Source of the DNA: Biscogniauxia marginata
Taxonomy: Eukaryota; Ascomycota; Sordariomycetes; Xylariales; Xylariaceae
Length of the DNA: 64,000 bases
Direction of reading: 5' to 3'
Assembly (NCBI GenBank): GCA_022695795.1
Contig: MU404067.1
Coordinates: 496,001-560,000, forward strand
The position numbers were made by a program, and so were the translations under genes. Within the stretch, counting starts at the first letter, position 1; every line of letters begins with the position of its first letter. The notes under the pieces are model-generated. The model was not told where the DNA came from. It did no database searches and saw nothing but the letters and a program-made list of their open reading frames with translations. Positions 1 through 14,936 of this stretch are shown one piece after another.

Positions 1-1131
1 GCCGGCGGGGCTCAGCAGGCCCTGGGGGTCGCTGATCTTGGCGAGGTCGACGTGGACGCGGCGGCCGCGGCCGTCGAGCCGGACGAGGCGCGCGGGCGCG
101 ACGTCGGGCTCGAAGTCGGGCGCGATCCCGCGCGCCTGCTCGATCTTGTTGACGCTGCTCATGCCGGCGAAGAGGCCGCCGACCGCGCCGGCGCCGTAGC
201 CCGACTCGTCGAGGTCGAAGAACGGCAGCCCCGCGTCCGCGTACACGCGCGCGCCGATCGGGCACGGCGGCGGCGGCCGCCCCGTCACGGCCCGGAACCC
301 CGCGCTGTTGAGGATCTGCACCGGCACCGTCAGCGTCGCGTCCCGGACCCAGCGCGCGGGGTCGACCGTGTCCGCGACGATGCACTGCCTGATGCGGCCG
401 CCCGGCGCGATGCCCATGGGTGCTACCTGGGCGGAGGACGACCAGCCGCGGTCGTCGAGGGTAGGGGCGCGACGCCAGCTGCGCTTCGAGGAGAGAGAGC
501 AGGCGCCGGAGGGAGGGGGAGGCGGGGGGGGCGCGATCTCGGGCTTCACGGGCGTGATCTCGAACTGCAGGCCGCCGACCGTCTCCTCGCCCGCGAGCTG
601 GGCCTCGGCGCTGTAGCCCTGGCCGACGGGCATGGCGACGAACTGGCGGACGACGCCGGGCGCGACGGCGAAGCCGTCGACCCAGAGCTGGCCGCACGCC
701 ACGACGTAGTCCTGGATGCTCTCGCCGGCGGCGAGGCGGTCGGCGCGGCGCTTGCGGGCCGCGTCGCCCTCGGCCCTGTGCTCGCCCGAGACGGCGTTGA
801 CGCCGCCGGCGTAGATCTTGATCATGAAGGGCACGGTGGCGCGCAGGCGGATCCACAGGGCCTCCTTCTGGTACATGGGCAGGAAGACGCCGCCGCGCGC
901 GACCATGTCGGCGGGCAGCCGGCTGGCGTAGTCTTTCACCTGGTAGAGCGGGAAGTCGCCGAGGCCCGGGGGGAGCTGCGACGTGCCCAGGTTGTCCGGC
1001 ACGCGGATCGTCCGCTGGAAGTATATCTGCAGGTTCTGCGGCTTGTACAGGTGTACGTTGTTTCCGACGTGGTTGACCGTGATGGCGTTGCCCTGGACGG
1101 CGAGTTGGAAGGAGCTGCTGCTGTTCGTCAT
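1..1131 (-). CDS. Unidentified conserved protein, 5' part (runs off the left edge)
   Basis: An open minus-strand frame starts at the ATG at 1131-1129 and stays open for 377 codons to the window edge, so the C-terminus is missing. The protein is strongly coding in character, with GC-rich third positions. It starts MTNSSSSFQLAVQGN and contains RTIRVPDN, a GGVFLPMYQKEALWIRLRA block, a KIYAGGVNAVSGEH block, QDYVVACGQLWVDGF, and a VRQFVAMPVGQGYSAEAQ stretch followed by GGLQFEITP. A short poly-Pro run separates this from a second part that includes PVQILNSAGFRAVTGRPPPP. There is no signal peptide or membrane segment. The motif pattern resembles uncharacterised proteins I associate with fungi and bacteria, but I cannot name a function. 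A low-complexity linker near 420-540 could hide an intron, although the frame stays open through it. Confidence 0.75.
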   Translation of the reverse strand, partial: MTNSSSSFQLAVQGNAITVNHVGNNVHLYKPQNLQIYFQRTIRVPDNLGTSQLPPGLGDFPLYQVKDYASRLPADMVARGGVFLPMYQKEALWIRLRATVPFMIKIYAGGVNAVSGEHRAEGDAARKRRADRLAAGESIQDYVVACGQLWVDGFAVAPGVVRQFVAMPVGQGYSAEAQLAGEETVGGLQFEITPVKPEIAPPPPPPPSGACSLSSKRSWRRAPTLDDRGWSSSAQVAPMGIAPGGRIRQCIVADTVDPARWVRDATLTVPVQILNSAGFRAVTGRPPPPCPIGARVYADAGLPFFDLDESGYGAGAVGGLFAGMSSVNKIEQARGIAPDFEPDVAPARLVRLDGRGRRVHVDLAKISDPQGLLSPAG

Positions 1132-3743
1132 TTTTGCTTGGTTGATCTGGCGTGTTGGCTAGGGTCAGCATATGTGTGAACCGAGAAAAGCACTTTTTGT
1201 AGTCAGGAAACCTACGTAGAAATCCACACAAAGTTGAAGTCGTAAGTGTTGAAGGTTGCGCCGTTGTTATTTGGTATCGTGTAATGTCCAATATGTTACA
1301 GTACTGTTATGGTCGAGTTGGTGATGGTAATAATCAAGTAGTCAGAGATTGGCGAAGGAAATAACCTATTTATATTCATCTGTCTTTGTTAATGATAGAG
1401 CACCATGTAATTCTGTAGTATTCTTGATTCAGACATTACGTACGGAGTATGCAGGTTTAACTCAGATATTCATGTTTTAGCACGCTCTCATAAGTTTTCT
1501 TTGAGCCCTGGTTGTATCAACGAGGTTCTTAGGAAATGAATTATTATCTCGTAAACCGTATCAAGTCTTGTTTTTATTCTGGATATTAGTTGTGTCAAAT
1601 ACCAACGTCGCCGAAGGCAGCTTTGGGCCTGTCTTGAACTACCCCAAGGCTGTGGTCTGTCGGTGAAGTCAATACCTGAGTTTTAGACACTAAGTATTTT
1701 TGTTCTAGATTCTTCGCATGCACTATGACAGCGCTTTGAAGATGATACATAGTACGCAGCCCCTTACTCCTTCCGGAATGACTATTCCTACGCTGAAGGG
1801 GGTATGAATACAATTTTGACCCTGTCATATAAAACAGCGAACAGATACTACTCGGCTTCGCCGGAAGTATTGCTTAATGATTACAAGATACAAAGTCCAC
1901 CCGAGCGAAGGTGTCTCTATGGTTACTGTCTACCTAAAGTAAGAATTCCAATTCTACCTACGGACCGTGGGGAGCACCGCCATATCAGTACAAGTAACAG
2001 TTGTTAACTAATTAGCTTTTGTCTTTTCCTCACAAAAAAACCTATTCTTCTTGACAGCTCTTCCTAATCGACGTTATCATAGATCTCAGGAGTCTGCTAG
2101 AATTAAGTTTCATATGCAATGCTTTGAACACGGGTGGCTATAGAGTATTCAATATTTCTAGAAGTCTCGGCAGTTTGGCCTATATTTTCGTTGTTATATG
2201 ATCTCTAATAGCTTAATCCTACGGGTTTAATGTTCAAGCATGCTGTTGAAACCATTGGAGGAAATATATCTATCCAGATTTCCTAGAGCAAAGACTTTCG
2301 AGCCAAGTTGCAGTATCCTTATATGAAAGTATACAAATTTTTTGTCTTCCTACGCTGCTACGGTGCAATTATACCTCTGGCATATTTTCGAAGCTAAGTC
2401 GTGTATTCTAGTAGTCCTATAATGCTCGGGGTTTTATGAAATATAGCAATATGCTCATCAGGGTCTCTTCTGCGTTGCTACAAGTGCTGGGTGCGGTAAA
2501 ACATACAGTCAACACAGCCAATAATAGGCAAGATAACAGGAGCAAAAACACCGTAACCTGAGGAGCTCAACCGTCTACCCATCGCCTACATGCACCCGAA
2601 ACAAAAACACCTTGCAGGTCAGAAACTCATCGATGTGAGAAGATATCGCGCGGGCCGTAGAGGTTACTCCTATATTCTCCGAACTCTTCTCCGTGCAGTA
2701 CAACAGTAAACCTCCAGCCCGAAAGGCACGTCCACGTCACCAGTCGTGAGCACCTAGCCTACATAACCCACAATACGTATGTATGAAAGTAATTCTACTG
2801 TTATTACATGTCTCAAGTCCCACAAGTTGCATCATCAACTTCCGCAGTCCATAAATGGGCTCCAAAAAGTAGGTACCCTAAGTTACTACCCCAACCAGAA
2901 ACAGTCCCATGTCTTATTCAAAAATTTTATTATTATTATTAATCTATTACTAAATTTTCTTTCCTTTGGCTGTACTCCAACCACAGTGTAATGCACAATC
3001 AGGTGCATAGGCAGAATAATATGTCTAGGCCCTCCGCTCCGCCACCGCCGACCGACCTCGTTGTGCGTTTCGGCCCGATGTTTACTTGAGCAGGGGGGGG
3101 CTGATACGGTTCTGACGGGGGCCACTACTCTAGTCCACACCGCCGCTAGGTAAAATGGTGGACGCGAAACCGTCAAGAATCGCGATCCCGGGTATAGTCT
3201 AATCGCGGGGGAACCAGGGGACCAGAGCAGTTCGATGATCGTTCGGAGTTTTGATCATAGTGTCGATCATAGCCGTCATGATGAGTGAGTAATTATGTAA
3301 TTAACGCATTCCTAGAGTACCTATCTAGTATGTAAGATAGGGAATGGGAGGACATAATATGATAAGATTGGATTGATTGATTTTATTGTATGTCAATCGG
3401 TGTAATTAATGTAGGCGGAGGACAACTGCCGGGGCAAGAATTCTGAGGTGGGAAAAGGTGCATTGCATTGCAGGGCCGCGACGGCATACTGCACCTGAAT
3501 GGCCATTGAAGATTTGGGCACATGGAATCAGCTCAAGCAGCAACACGGCACAAAAAAAGAACCTAAATCGAGCGATTAAATATGTTTATTTCTATTTCAT
3601 ATCAAAATGAACAGAGAGTCTTCAAAATCCTTTGGTTCCATTTCCCAACCATAACTCCATTCGACGATGCTTTCCTGACGAAATGGTCTCAGTAAGACAA
3701 AAGGAGGAGATCTCTACTCTCTACCCTCTAGATAACCTAGCGC
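1132..3743. other. Intergenic, no gene seen
   Basis: This 2.6 kb spacer is AT-rich from about 1180 to 2950. Reading frames here are short, have non-coding composition and show no recognisable motif. A small GC-richer patch lies at about 3030-3190. The right end is the 3' flank of the mannitol dehydrogenase gene. Confidence 0.6.
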
Positions 3744-4616
<873 letters not shown>

Positions 4617-5668
4617 TCAGGCGTGAGAGCAGAGACGAAGCGATAAGGAGCAGGAGAAGCGGAGAAGAGAAGCTTGAGTAATCTGGAAGAGAAGGAAGCA
4701 GCAGGAGACAATGGGAAGGGAGAAAGGAGAAAGGAGAGACTCGAGTATTTAAGCAAGCGAAGGCGACAGGAGAGAAAGTTTCCGTGTCGGAAAGGCTAAA
4801 TGTGGTTTGAGTAGGCGAACGCTCTAGACAATCCAGCAGTGATGTCATTTCCGGGCGGGCGTGACAGCTTGACAAAGCAGGAACCCAAGGTACATACCTA
4901 GTGTAGAGAAGGAGATATCGACCGTTCTTGCATGTTGCTTGCATGGCAGCTACGACTAGATCTCGTTAGCAACCCTCAGCTGTAGCCAATTACGGCATGA
5001 TACATAAGTGGGCCAGGTACTTACTGATACCTACATACCTGAGATGGAGAACCTTGAAGGCCGCACCGCCGTGACCCCTCCATGCCCCTCCTTCGGAAGC
5101 AGCGAACAAAGGGGGGAAACGGGAGAGGCGGACGGAGAGGTAGCCGGGTGGCCTAGTCACGCAGAAGATAGAGTTGTTGACGGGTAGGTAGGGCGGTAGG
5201 GGTAGGTAAAGTGCTAACTGATGTCGATCCAGGAGCGCGGAATTGACTCCTCAGCCGCTCGCTGCTCGCCATTCGACGAATCTTTTTAATATTGTTTTAT
5301 TGGTCAACATTTCTCCTCACCAAACTATACAAGTTAACATTAATGTCAACTAGAAATAAAATTTCCTGTGAAACTCTACAGCTCTTGCATTAACACAGAG
5401 AGACTAAACAGAACTCTGATTAGAAGAAAATCGGGGAATACTGATTATAAGTACGTATTATGTCCTAATAAAAGGTAGAGAGCGATAATAAATAAGGATA
5501 AAGGAGGGGATTCATCCGTATCGAGATTGTATTTAACCATATCCGGACCAGATATTAACTACATGGACCTAAGTACCTGATTTATCCCAGGTCACGTGAC
5601 TCATCCCCGCAATGTACAGATGTATAGGTATTACTTCTTACGGTATTCCGTATAAGTCAAGCTTTATT

Positions 5669-5708
5669 ACTCTGGACTCTGGACTCTGAACTCTGAACTC
5701 TGAACTCT
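5669..5708. repeat. 7-nt tandem repeat
   Basis: Five to six tandem units of ACTCTGG or ACTCTGA occur in a row. The first two end GG and the later ones end GA. The repeat is not telomeric in sequence and lies in spacer DNA. Confidence 0.9.
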
Positions 5709-7902
5709 AGACACATCCGGTAAGTAGCATTCTCAACTGAACTCAAACATCTGCCTCTCAGCAATTCCGCCAAGCCAACAAAAACCTCTGTGTTTCTACC
5801 CCGACCGTTAACATTCGATTCTGGGAGTTACAGCAGGTGATCGGTGTGGAATTCCTAGCATCTAGCGCTCGTTGCCGCCCGTTAAACTGCTCTTCCCGGA
5901 ATATGCCATCGCGTCGCATAGGTAGCATCGGAGGCTTGCCAAGTTCGCAGGGCGAGGCGGCTGACTAACTCAACCTGGTGATTCCGCACATCCCCCGTTG
6001 ACCGCTCGTCAATCCCGCAACCCCACTCCCTCCTCAGCCGCCGCCACGTTGCCGCGCTAGGAACCGGCCCCTAGACGCATCGTTCGAAGGTGAGACGGCC
6101 GCTGTGGACGGAACACCACGGTTAGGCATGGAATCTCTCGACTACCATCTTTCGACTTTCGACCTTCGACCTAATTGTTGTTCCTGGTCCCATCCGCGAC
6201 GGTTCCGCCGGATCGGACTACGCGGCCGGTGGAGCCACTGGACAACAACCCGGGCGGAGTCCTGGAACGTACAGAGCGCGGACGCGTCCAGTTTGGTAGC
6301 CTCCGCGAGAAGAAAGAAAGGACGCTCCGACGACACGGTACAGCTTCATGATGTATCTTAAAGTGCCCATGTAAACCCCGACTGCCTGACAATAGCGCAA
6401 GGCACCTGACCTTCCTAGCCTGCGAAAAGCCCCGGACCCCAGAATAAGGGAGGCGGGAAGACTAATGTAAGTGGCTAAGATAGGGAGGTAAGTTGGTAAT
6501 CAGGGGTAAGTAGCTAAATTAGGGATTTATATGCATGAAGGGACAGCTCAAAAGCTAGGCAGGGCTGCGAGACGTGCCTGTACCGCACGCACGCTACTGC
6601 GCTATTTCATGCTTGAATACCTTGGGTACTCAGATACCCACCAAGTAGGTAGGTGTAGATATAGCATTGCCGGATAGACACGCTTTACCGCGACCCTTCC
6701 AGTATTCGGGCTTTGAAATTGTCGGGAATCGACGACTTGAGATTTAACTTGACAGGGTTAACAGAACGAAGACTTGTTTGGTTTACAATCCCGCGAGTGG
6801 CTTTGCGGTCTGTGGGAGCAACCGTCGGATGTACACAAGATTGAATCTGGACTCTTAATTGACGACAGGTCCATACCAGACAAGCAACTTCGAGTTATGT
6901 TGCAGCAACTCAACCAGGCAAGCGCGCGAAAGCTACAAAAGGAAGCTGACGGCGACCAAAATGGAAAACGCACGTAAGGCTCGAGATCAAAACAGGCTCA
7001 AGAAATCAGCGGAGAATCATGACTCCGCAGATGGCGAAGAGGAAACCCATCGTACGGAACGACAAGGGGGCGGTCAGGCACCCCAAGCGCGAACGCAACA
7101 TGCACCTCAGGGTCAAGATAGTCAGAGTATTTCCCAGCCGGCCCTGAGCTAACTCTTAGTAGTTTAGGTATATTGCATGTCATTTAGATAAGTATCTCTC
7201 GATCTCATTTCCAACAAGAAATATAAGATAATAGCAGAATTGTCACGATCCAGGTCGCTTTGAGGATCGGTGGATAACATTGACGTGGAGCAAAAGAGCT
7301 AGAAGCAAAGGTACCTACATAGATAGATAGCCCCTTTACAACGAAATAACCACGCTCGGTCTCCCGAGAACCCTTATACCTAGCGGTCTTGACCACTACA
7401 AGCCACAATAGCGGTTCGATGATGTTCAAAGTGTCGCGAAACTCCTGACAGGAACGTCCCTAGGAGAGTATTCAAAGGGGAGGGCAAAAAAAAAGAGCAG
7501 GCGGTCTCCTTTCAACTTAGGAGTCGAGATGGTATAATACATCGATAGCCCTGCAAGAAGAAAACTATTTAAAGAGCCAACGCGCTGTTTCATCATCGAC
7601 CCTTTCATTTCTCTCCGTCTCTCTATATCGTTCAAGACAAGGCAAGTCTAGGTAAATAACCCAAACCAAACCGAACCGAATCCAATCTAATAAAGGTTTT
7701 ATAGGCGGGCAACGCTGCTCCAATTAAATAATAATTTCATCCAAATCTCGTCCCCGAGTTAAAAAAAAAAAAAAAAAGCCCGACTTATGCGAAATGAGTG
7801 AAACAGCGATAAAACAGACTTGCTCGCTCGCTCCAAGAATCTTCCCCGCTTACTAATCAGTACCATATCAACAAGATCCCCTACAACAAATATACCTACC
7901 TA

Positions 7903-7920
7903 CCTACCTAGGTAGGTATA
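7903..7920. repeat. Perfect palindrome built on CCTAGG
   Basis: TACCTACCTAGGTAGGTA reads the same on both strands. It is one of the clearest examples of the ACCTAGGT / TACCTACC motif that recurs in nearly every spacer of this window. Confidence 0.9.
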
Positions 7921-8972
7921 CGTAATTAGGTGTGCGGTATATATAAAAAAAAAAAAAAAAAGGAGCGAGTAGCCGCTAGAGATCAAAGTTTGTGGTCTGG
8001 GCCCTGATCTGGTCTGATCTCAAGACAAGACCGCCCCGTGTTTCAAAGCCAGGGTAGTATTCTCGGAGATAGGAGAGAACTACGGCACCGAGTATTAGAG
8101 CGAGAGGGACGGAGGAACGGACGGACGGACGGACGGACTGGCCGAGAGATAATAGAGCGAGATACAAAGGCGTTTGGCATCCCCCTCTCCCTTATAATAC
8201 ACTACATCGATCGTCATGAGGGGAAGTCTTATCCTTCTCGATATTGTATATAAAAACCTAAAACTAATTTATAAAACTAGTGAACCACGTTGTAATAAAA
8301 ATAGAAATACAAATACAGTAAGAGGCATTAAACGGGCTCTGCCGGGGTTACTTTATAAACGACTAGATGCAGTAGTAAGAAGGTAAGTATTGTTTTCTGG
8401 TATGAAAGGGGGGATATGCCTAATATATATAAACAGTCAAAAATACAAACGTACACAGAATCCGCAGTTGCCGTTTCTTCCTCCCACCTCTCCCACTCCC
8501 ATCTTCTCTTCGCATATTCTCCCCTTGCACAACGTTTACCCAGGGGAGGAAGTCTCATTTTACTGAAGATATGATAAAAAAGGAAGGGGGCAGGTGTTAG
8601 AGAAGGGAGCGTAACTAAAGTTATTCCTCGAGATTGCTGGTCTGGTTTAGTCTCTTCTCTCTCTATATATTAACCCAATTTCCGTCTCTTCCTCCGCTTT
8701 ACTCTATATCTTCATAAGAAAAGAAAAACGTGACCACCTCAAAACTCAACAACATACATACAAAACTTAGCAGACTCGTTTATACAGGAATAAAAAAAAG
8801 AAGCCTTTTGCACACACATACACACACTACACTAGGTTGATTAAAAAAAGCAAGTTTTCATTTCGAGTATTTGATCTGCGTCCGGCGCCACTCATGTGGT
8901 ATATGTATATATAAATCTTTTCGGTGGTATTCGCCGCCAAGTCGCTTGATAGAACACGACGTAAAAATCTCT

Positions 8973-10823
8973 CTAGAAGTTTTCTTTGCCCCAGACGAAT
9001 GAGAATCTAGAATTTTATCTGTTAGCATTGTGTCTTCAGGGAAGAAGTATGAAAAGAACAAGAACATGAACTTACCCGGGCTCGCTGTACTTGTTACAGA
9101 AGACATGTAGCTGGCTGCCAAGACCCTTGGGACCGCAGAAGAACACGCCGGCCTCGGCAGGAGAGTGAAGCTTCCTGATGCCTCTGAATATCATATCCCA
9201 GTTGGGCCGGCCGAAATTTGTCGGGCTTCGCAGGCCGGTAATCGTATCTTTGTCGGCATTGGCGTCGTTAATCATGATATTTGTCGCGTCGTCGGCCTTG
9301 ATCTTAGCGGTGAGGTAAGTGTGAATCTCGATACGGTTATCCACATCCTGGGCCTCGATGGCCAGAAGCAACGACCTAAACCACTCGAAGGATCCAAAAT
9401 CTCTGCAGATCCAGAAGAAATACACCTTGGACAGCCTCGTCTTCTTCTGCGGGTAGTTCATCCGGTACCAGATAGACTTCAGGATGGATGCGAACGGCGT
9501 TACACCGATACCGGCGCCACAGAGTACGGCGATCTCATATTTGAAAACGTCTTCGGAAGCTGATCCGAATGGGCCGTCGACGTAGACACGAGGCAGCACT
9601 CTTCGAAGGGCGGGGTCGACATCGCCGCTCTGATCGTCCACTCCTACAACCTTAGAGGAGTCCTTGCCCTCCTTCTTCCCAAATTCACATCCGAGGGCCG
9701 TGGCGACGGATCTCGTGAAGTCGCCGACTACTCTCATATGGATTGAGATGTAATCCTCTTCGGGTGCGCTAGTCAGGGTGAACGGGTGGTACTGCCACAA
9801 GGAAACCTCTGGGCAGCAGAAGAAAATGTACTGGCCGGCCCTTGTCTTCGTGTTTTCCTTCTTAATCTGAATCTCGCACACATTGCTGGGATGCTGAATG
9901 ACCTTCGAGATATATGTCTTGTGACGACCGCGCACTTCACGAGCTATCCGTTCGGCCAGATAGATAAATCCTCCATACATCCAATATTGCCAGAAGACTC
10001 CAACGGCAGAGGTGCCGACCGAGACGCAGAACGGCGCGATGTCGGGTTGAATCATGCAAAAGGCACCATGGATAGACCAGAAGAAAAAGAATATGATGAA
10101 CATGTGGTGCGTATACCAGAATCGCTCGTAGTTTGCTCGTCGCGGTTTCTCATACGATGTTACCACCATTCCTGTCAGTGCCACCAACATTATATATCCC
10201 GTCCATCCAGGGCCGGATACGAGATTTGCGACCAGCCACCCGTAGATACCAAGATTATTCTTTGCGGCAATCTGCGCAAAGTTGTTCCAATGAGCAATGG
10301 TATGGACCCAGGAGAAGAAGAAGATGGACCACGCCGTCGTGATATGGAACGTGATGTTCTTGTCAAATTGGATGATGCCGTTGAGGGGCGTCTGCCTCGC
10401 CATTGAGATGAATGTTCTGCAGACAGGGAGAAGAATGAGAGCAACATCCAGATGAAGCACAAGAGCGGCCGATCTAGCTATCATGTACGTCGGCCCAAAT
10501 GTATCTCTCGCTACCTGTAAGTTGTCCTTGACTGCATAGTTGACAAAGCCGAAAGCGAAGACCAACGCATGTAGGAACATGAAAACGAAGACGAAACTGA
10601 ACCCATTACGTTAGCGGCATTCTTCTGACGAGCCAACTTACGGAGTTACTAACACTCTCCGGTAACCTTCGTTGATCATCCATTTGTCGTACTTCTCCCG
10701 CATCGTAAGCTCCCTTTGTCGTTCCTGCGTCATCTCCCCGGAAAGCAACATCCTCGTCAAGGGCGTCCATCTTGACCGCTCCGACGGCTTTTCGCTATAC
10801 TGGCCATCCCCGTAGTACGACAT
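8973..10823 (-). CDS. noxB: NADPH oxidase NoxB (Nox2), superoxide-generating
   Basis: Three exons (10823-10642, 10596-9076, 9006-8973), joined by GTAAGT-type donors, give 578 residues, the usual NoxB length. The enzyme passes electrons from NADPH through FAD and two hemes to O2. Heme ligands H145/H159 and H224/H237 have the expected 14- and 13-residue spacings. The FAD motif HPFTLTS is at about 334-340, the NADPH motifs GAGIGVTPF at about 424-432 and FCGPKG at about 550-555, and the terminus is FVWGKENF. The roughly 60-residue hydrophilic N-terminal extension before the first membrane helix, containing MTQERQRELTMREKY, separates it from the shorter NoxA. There are no EF-hands, so it is not NoxC. 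In fungi NoxB works with NoxR and the tetraspanin Pls1 in ascospore germination and appressorium penetration; that role is inferred here. The last exon is only 34 nt and is needed for the KENF terminus. Confidence 0.93.
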
Positions 10824-13800
10824 CCTAGCGGTTGATTTTTCGGGTTCCCTCGTAGACCGCGGTTCTCGGGTGCCTTCCAGGCCGTCTTATCCAAAAAAGC
10901 GTGTCGAACGCGCCCGCGATCGTCTCGTCCAAATCTACCACGCCGAATATCGCGTATTCCACCCTTTGATTAAATACCCTTGTACCAATTATGATTCGAA
11001 ATATGTCTCCCGGACGGGTCGTAAAGTAAATTGATTCAGAGCCTGCTGAATGGGCATAAAGCCATTGAAAGATAGTTGCAGAAACGAACAGGAAACACCC
11101 ACTTCTCCCCCCGAAAGTCGATGAAGGTTGAAAGAACGAAAAAGTTGAACTGAAGCGTACGAACGCAACAAAGCAACTGCGGCCGGTCAGCCAACGCACA
11201 AATCGGACAGCGCACTAACGACGAAGATAGAGGGGGAGGGAGAGAATGAGAGGACCTGCACAGTAGAGAAGAGGGAAGACAGAGGGTATGGGTACCGAAG
11301 ATCTCATGCAAGAAGCGGGAAGAGGATAGATGATATTGATGAACGCCAAGATCGAGAAACATCAGGCCATTTTCTGTAGATCATACCTGGGTGTATAGCG
11401 CCAGTGCGGGTGGCTAGATCAAAAAGCACATCAATTGTCCAGGGGGTTACATTCACTACTCATAGAAGCCCTCGGGAATGACTGACTGGGTAGGATAGGG
11501 ACAGGAGGAAGACAGGAAGAGCAATAGACAGATATGGCCTACGAACACTCATAGGGAACTACCTATGAAGCAAGTCCAGGTTGCGGGACCGAGAAAAGCG
11601 CTGCTTGGTATCAGTGACCTGCAACGGAGGGTGAGTGCGCCGGCAGATTATACCAGTGGGATCTTTTCGGTTGGGTATCAGGGACATTAGACAAGGGACA
11701 TGTCGCGAGGGGCCCAGGGGGTTCAAGGGGGATTGCGACGTCAGAGCATTGCATGCCCAGGAACATGGTACATCGACTTTGATGCTACAGGGGGTTGTAG
11801 CTCGTAGGCTGGAGTTCTGCGCGAGAGCGGCAGTAAGGATTCGGCCTGTCGCGAAACAAATGAGATGCTCGATCTGGTCCGAAGGCAGCAATAGCCTCGC
11901 ATGGAGCGCAGGCTCATTGGAGGCTCAACGGATGGCCAAGACACTTGTCCTGGGATGCTGGTCAGGGGGCCGGGTGAACGATAAGATGCGCTTGGCTTAC
12001 ACCGCAGGTATGTGTGCATACCAGGTAGTATGTTGGTAAGTACCTAACTATTAAGTAGGTAGGTAAAGTATGTAATTGAATGTGCTGAGCAGAGCCTATA
12101 GCAACGTATGACCTCACGGGTATTTCGAATAGCCGCTTGACCATCGTGATGGTAGAAAGGACGTCGTGCAAGACGTCAAGAACTGACGGAAGGATTGTGG
12201 AATTCGGTAACAGTTCTGGGGCTATTCCTGTCTGAGGCTCAGATCGATGCAGGGATCAAAAGGTGGGTTATGGCACCACTGCCTTCTTAACGTCATGGTG
12301 CTAAACCGTGTTGTATATTAAAGATCGTACGGCCCGCAGTCCTGGGGGTTTCAATCAGTCCAGTACTACACTGCAGAAAAGTCCGACGTGCACGCGCGTA
12401 CGGGTTGTTGTCGTTGTAAGGCAGATGGAGAGGTGAAGTGGGAGTGGAAAAAAGGATGAATGGGTTTCTTCTGGTTCAGGCGTGTTTGAAAAGCCCGGGT
12501 GGGGCGAAAAGAAGGGACCGAGCTTCTAGCGGGCATTCTCATTGGCTCTGTGCATTCTAGGCCTATCCGATCCCTAGCGCTTGTTGTTACAGCCTGTTTC
12601 GCCCGGGGGGTTTGACACAAGTCGAAGTTGTAGTCCTGTTCGCTGGACGATAAGCGCCCTTCAATTATACGTAGGTAGTATGGAATAAAGATTATGTACC
12701 TGTGCATTTCTTTATTTTATTTCATGTTCGCTTCTTTTTTTAATACTTTATCCGCCGTTTCCCCCTCTTTTTTTTATGGTACCTACACCACATGTTTATC
12801 GTAAGGTTTCTATAATACCTACCTGAGATCGTGCCTCGTGGTAGTATTTGTGATTCTTCAACGTTCGATTCGTCGGGCATTGCAGGTTACCAGGCATGAC
12901 CTCAAAACGACTTCAAATACCATCTTTAATCAAATTGGATTCGTAATCGTATACGAAACTTCAGGTATTTCCTACTCGTCTCAAGTTGCCAGTGATGACA
13001 AAACAATGTCGGATGTTATACCGATCTCATACTTGATCTAAGGTATCTGTCTACCTGGTACATACACATGCCGTAACAACCGGGCGGCCCTCCCCCCGCG
13101 GAGATCCAACCAAATATAAATATACGAGGAAGCGATTATCTCTCTTCCACGGGGACTCCCTTTCTCTTTCTCTCTTTTATTTCGTATATCTTCGTTGATT
13201 CCGGTCAGGTATATATCTGTTTCTGAATGGAAGCTACTCGGTGATCATTCACTATCGTATATGCCTCAACATGAAAGTCACTTATTATTTTATAGTGGCT
13301 CTCTCCCACGAGATCTAGGTTTACACCCGTTTATATTTAATAATTTATCGTAAATGAGAGTTTGAGAGTAGGTATGTGTAATCATATATCATGGTAATAC
13401 GAGAGGCGTGGAGCACATCAGGAATTACCTACGCATGTCCGTCGTAGACAGGGCGTCTACAATGGCAGAAACACGGTAATATGAGCACAGAGGTAGTTAA
13501 GTAAGGGAAACGGTGTATTAAATAGATCCAGGACGAAGCTGTAGGAGCATAACTCGAGTCCATGTCGGCAACGGGTTCAATGCAAAACCCCTAAACCGTT
13601 TCCAGATCATCCAGCGTCAAACCCCCACATGCGTGTTTCTCTCGTAATCTCGCTCTTGCTGTCCTCTGGTCATTCTTACTTAGCCCAGCCCTAACTATCG
13701 TACTCACGAGGTTCTTTTGCGGGAGAACGAGCCCCAAACCGTAATGATGGTGAACTGACGACGCCCAGAAAATTCAGGTCATATTGTCTACATGGGGAAG

Positions 13801-13916
13801 AAAACGTGCATCACCCTTCCCGAGCACTACTACTGTCTAGTCACCCGTGCGAACCTCACCTATCCTCCACTCGGACCTTATCCCGGACCAGCAGAGATAT
13901 CAGTCCGCTTCTCATC
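10824..13916. other. Intergenic, NoxB promoter and leader; no gene seen
   Basis: About 3.1 kb of spacer. The part next to NoxB (10.8-11.4 kb) is probably its promoter and 5' leader, pyrimidine-rich on the minus strand. A 134-codon plus-strand frame at 11635-12039 has no coding features I recognise. The stretch from 12.7 to 13.6 kb is AT-rich. The end next to 13917 is the 3' flank of the E2 gene. Confidence 0.55.

Positions 13917-14936
<1,020 letters not shown>

Noticed and set aside
6774..7152. Overlapping Gln/Lys-rich frames that might be a spliced gene
   Set aside because: The only obvious donor and acceptor pair (GTAAGG...CAG near 6974-7011) leads straight to a stop, so no joined frame could be built.
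11635..12039. 134-codon plus-strand open frame
   Set aside because: No domain, no signal peptide, no coding bias, and it lies in spacer DNA where chance frames of this length occur.
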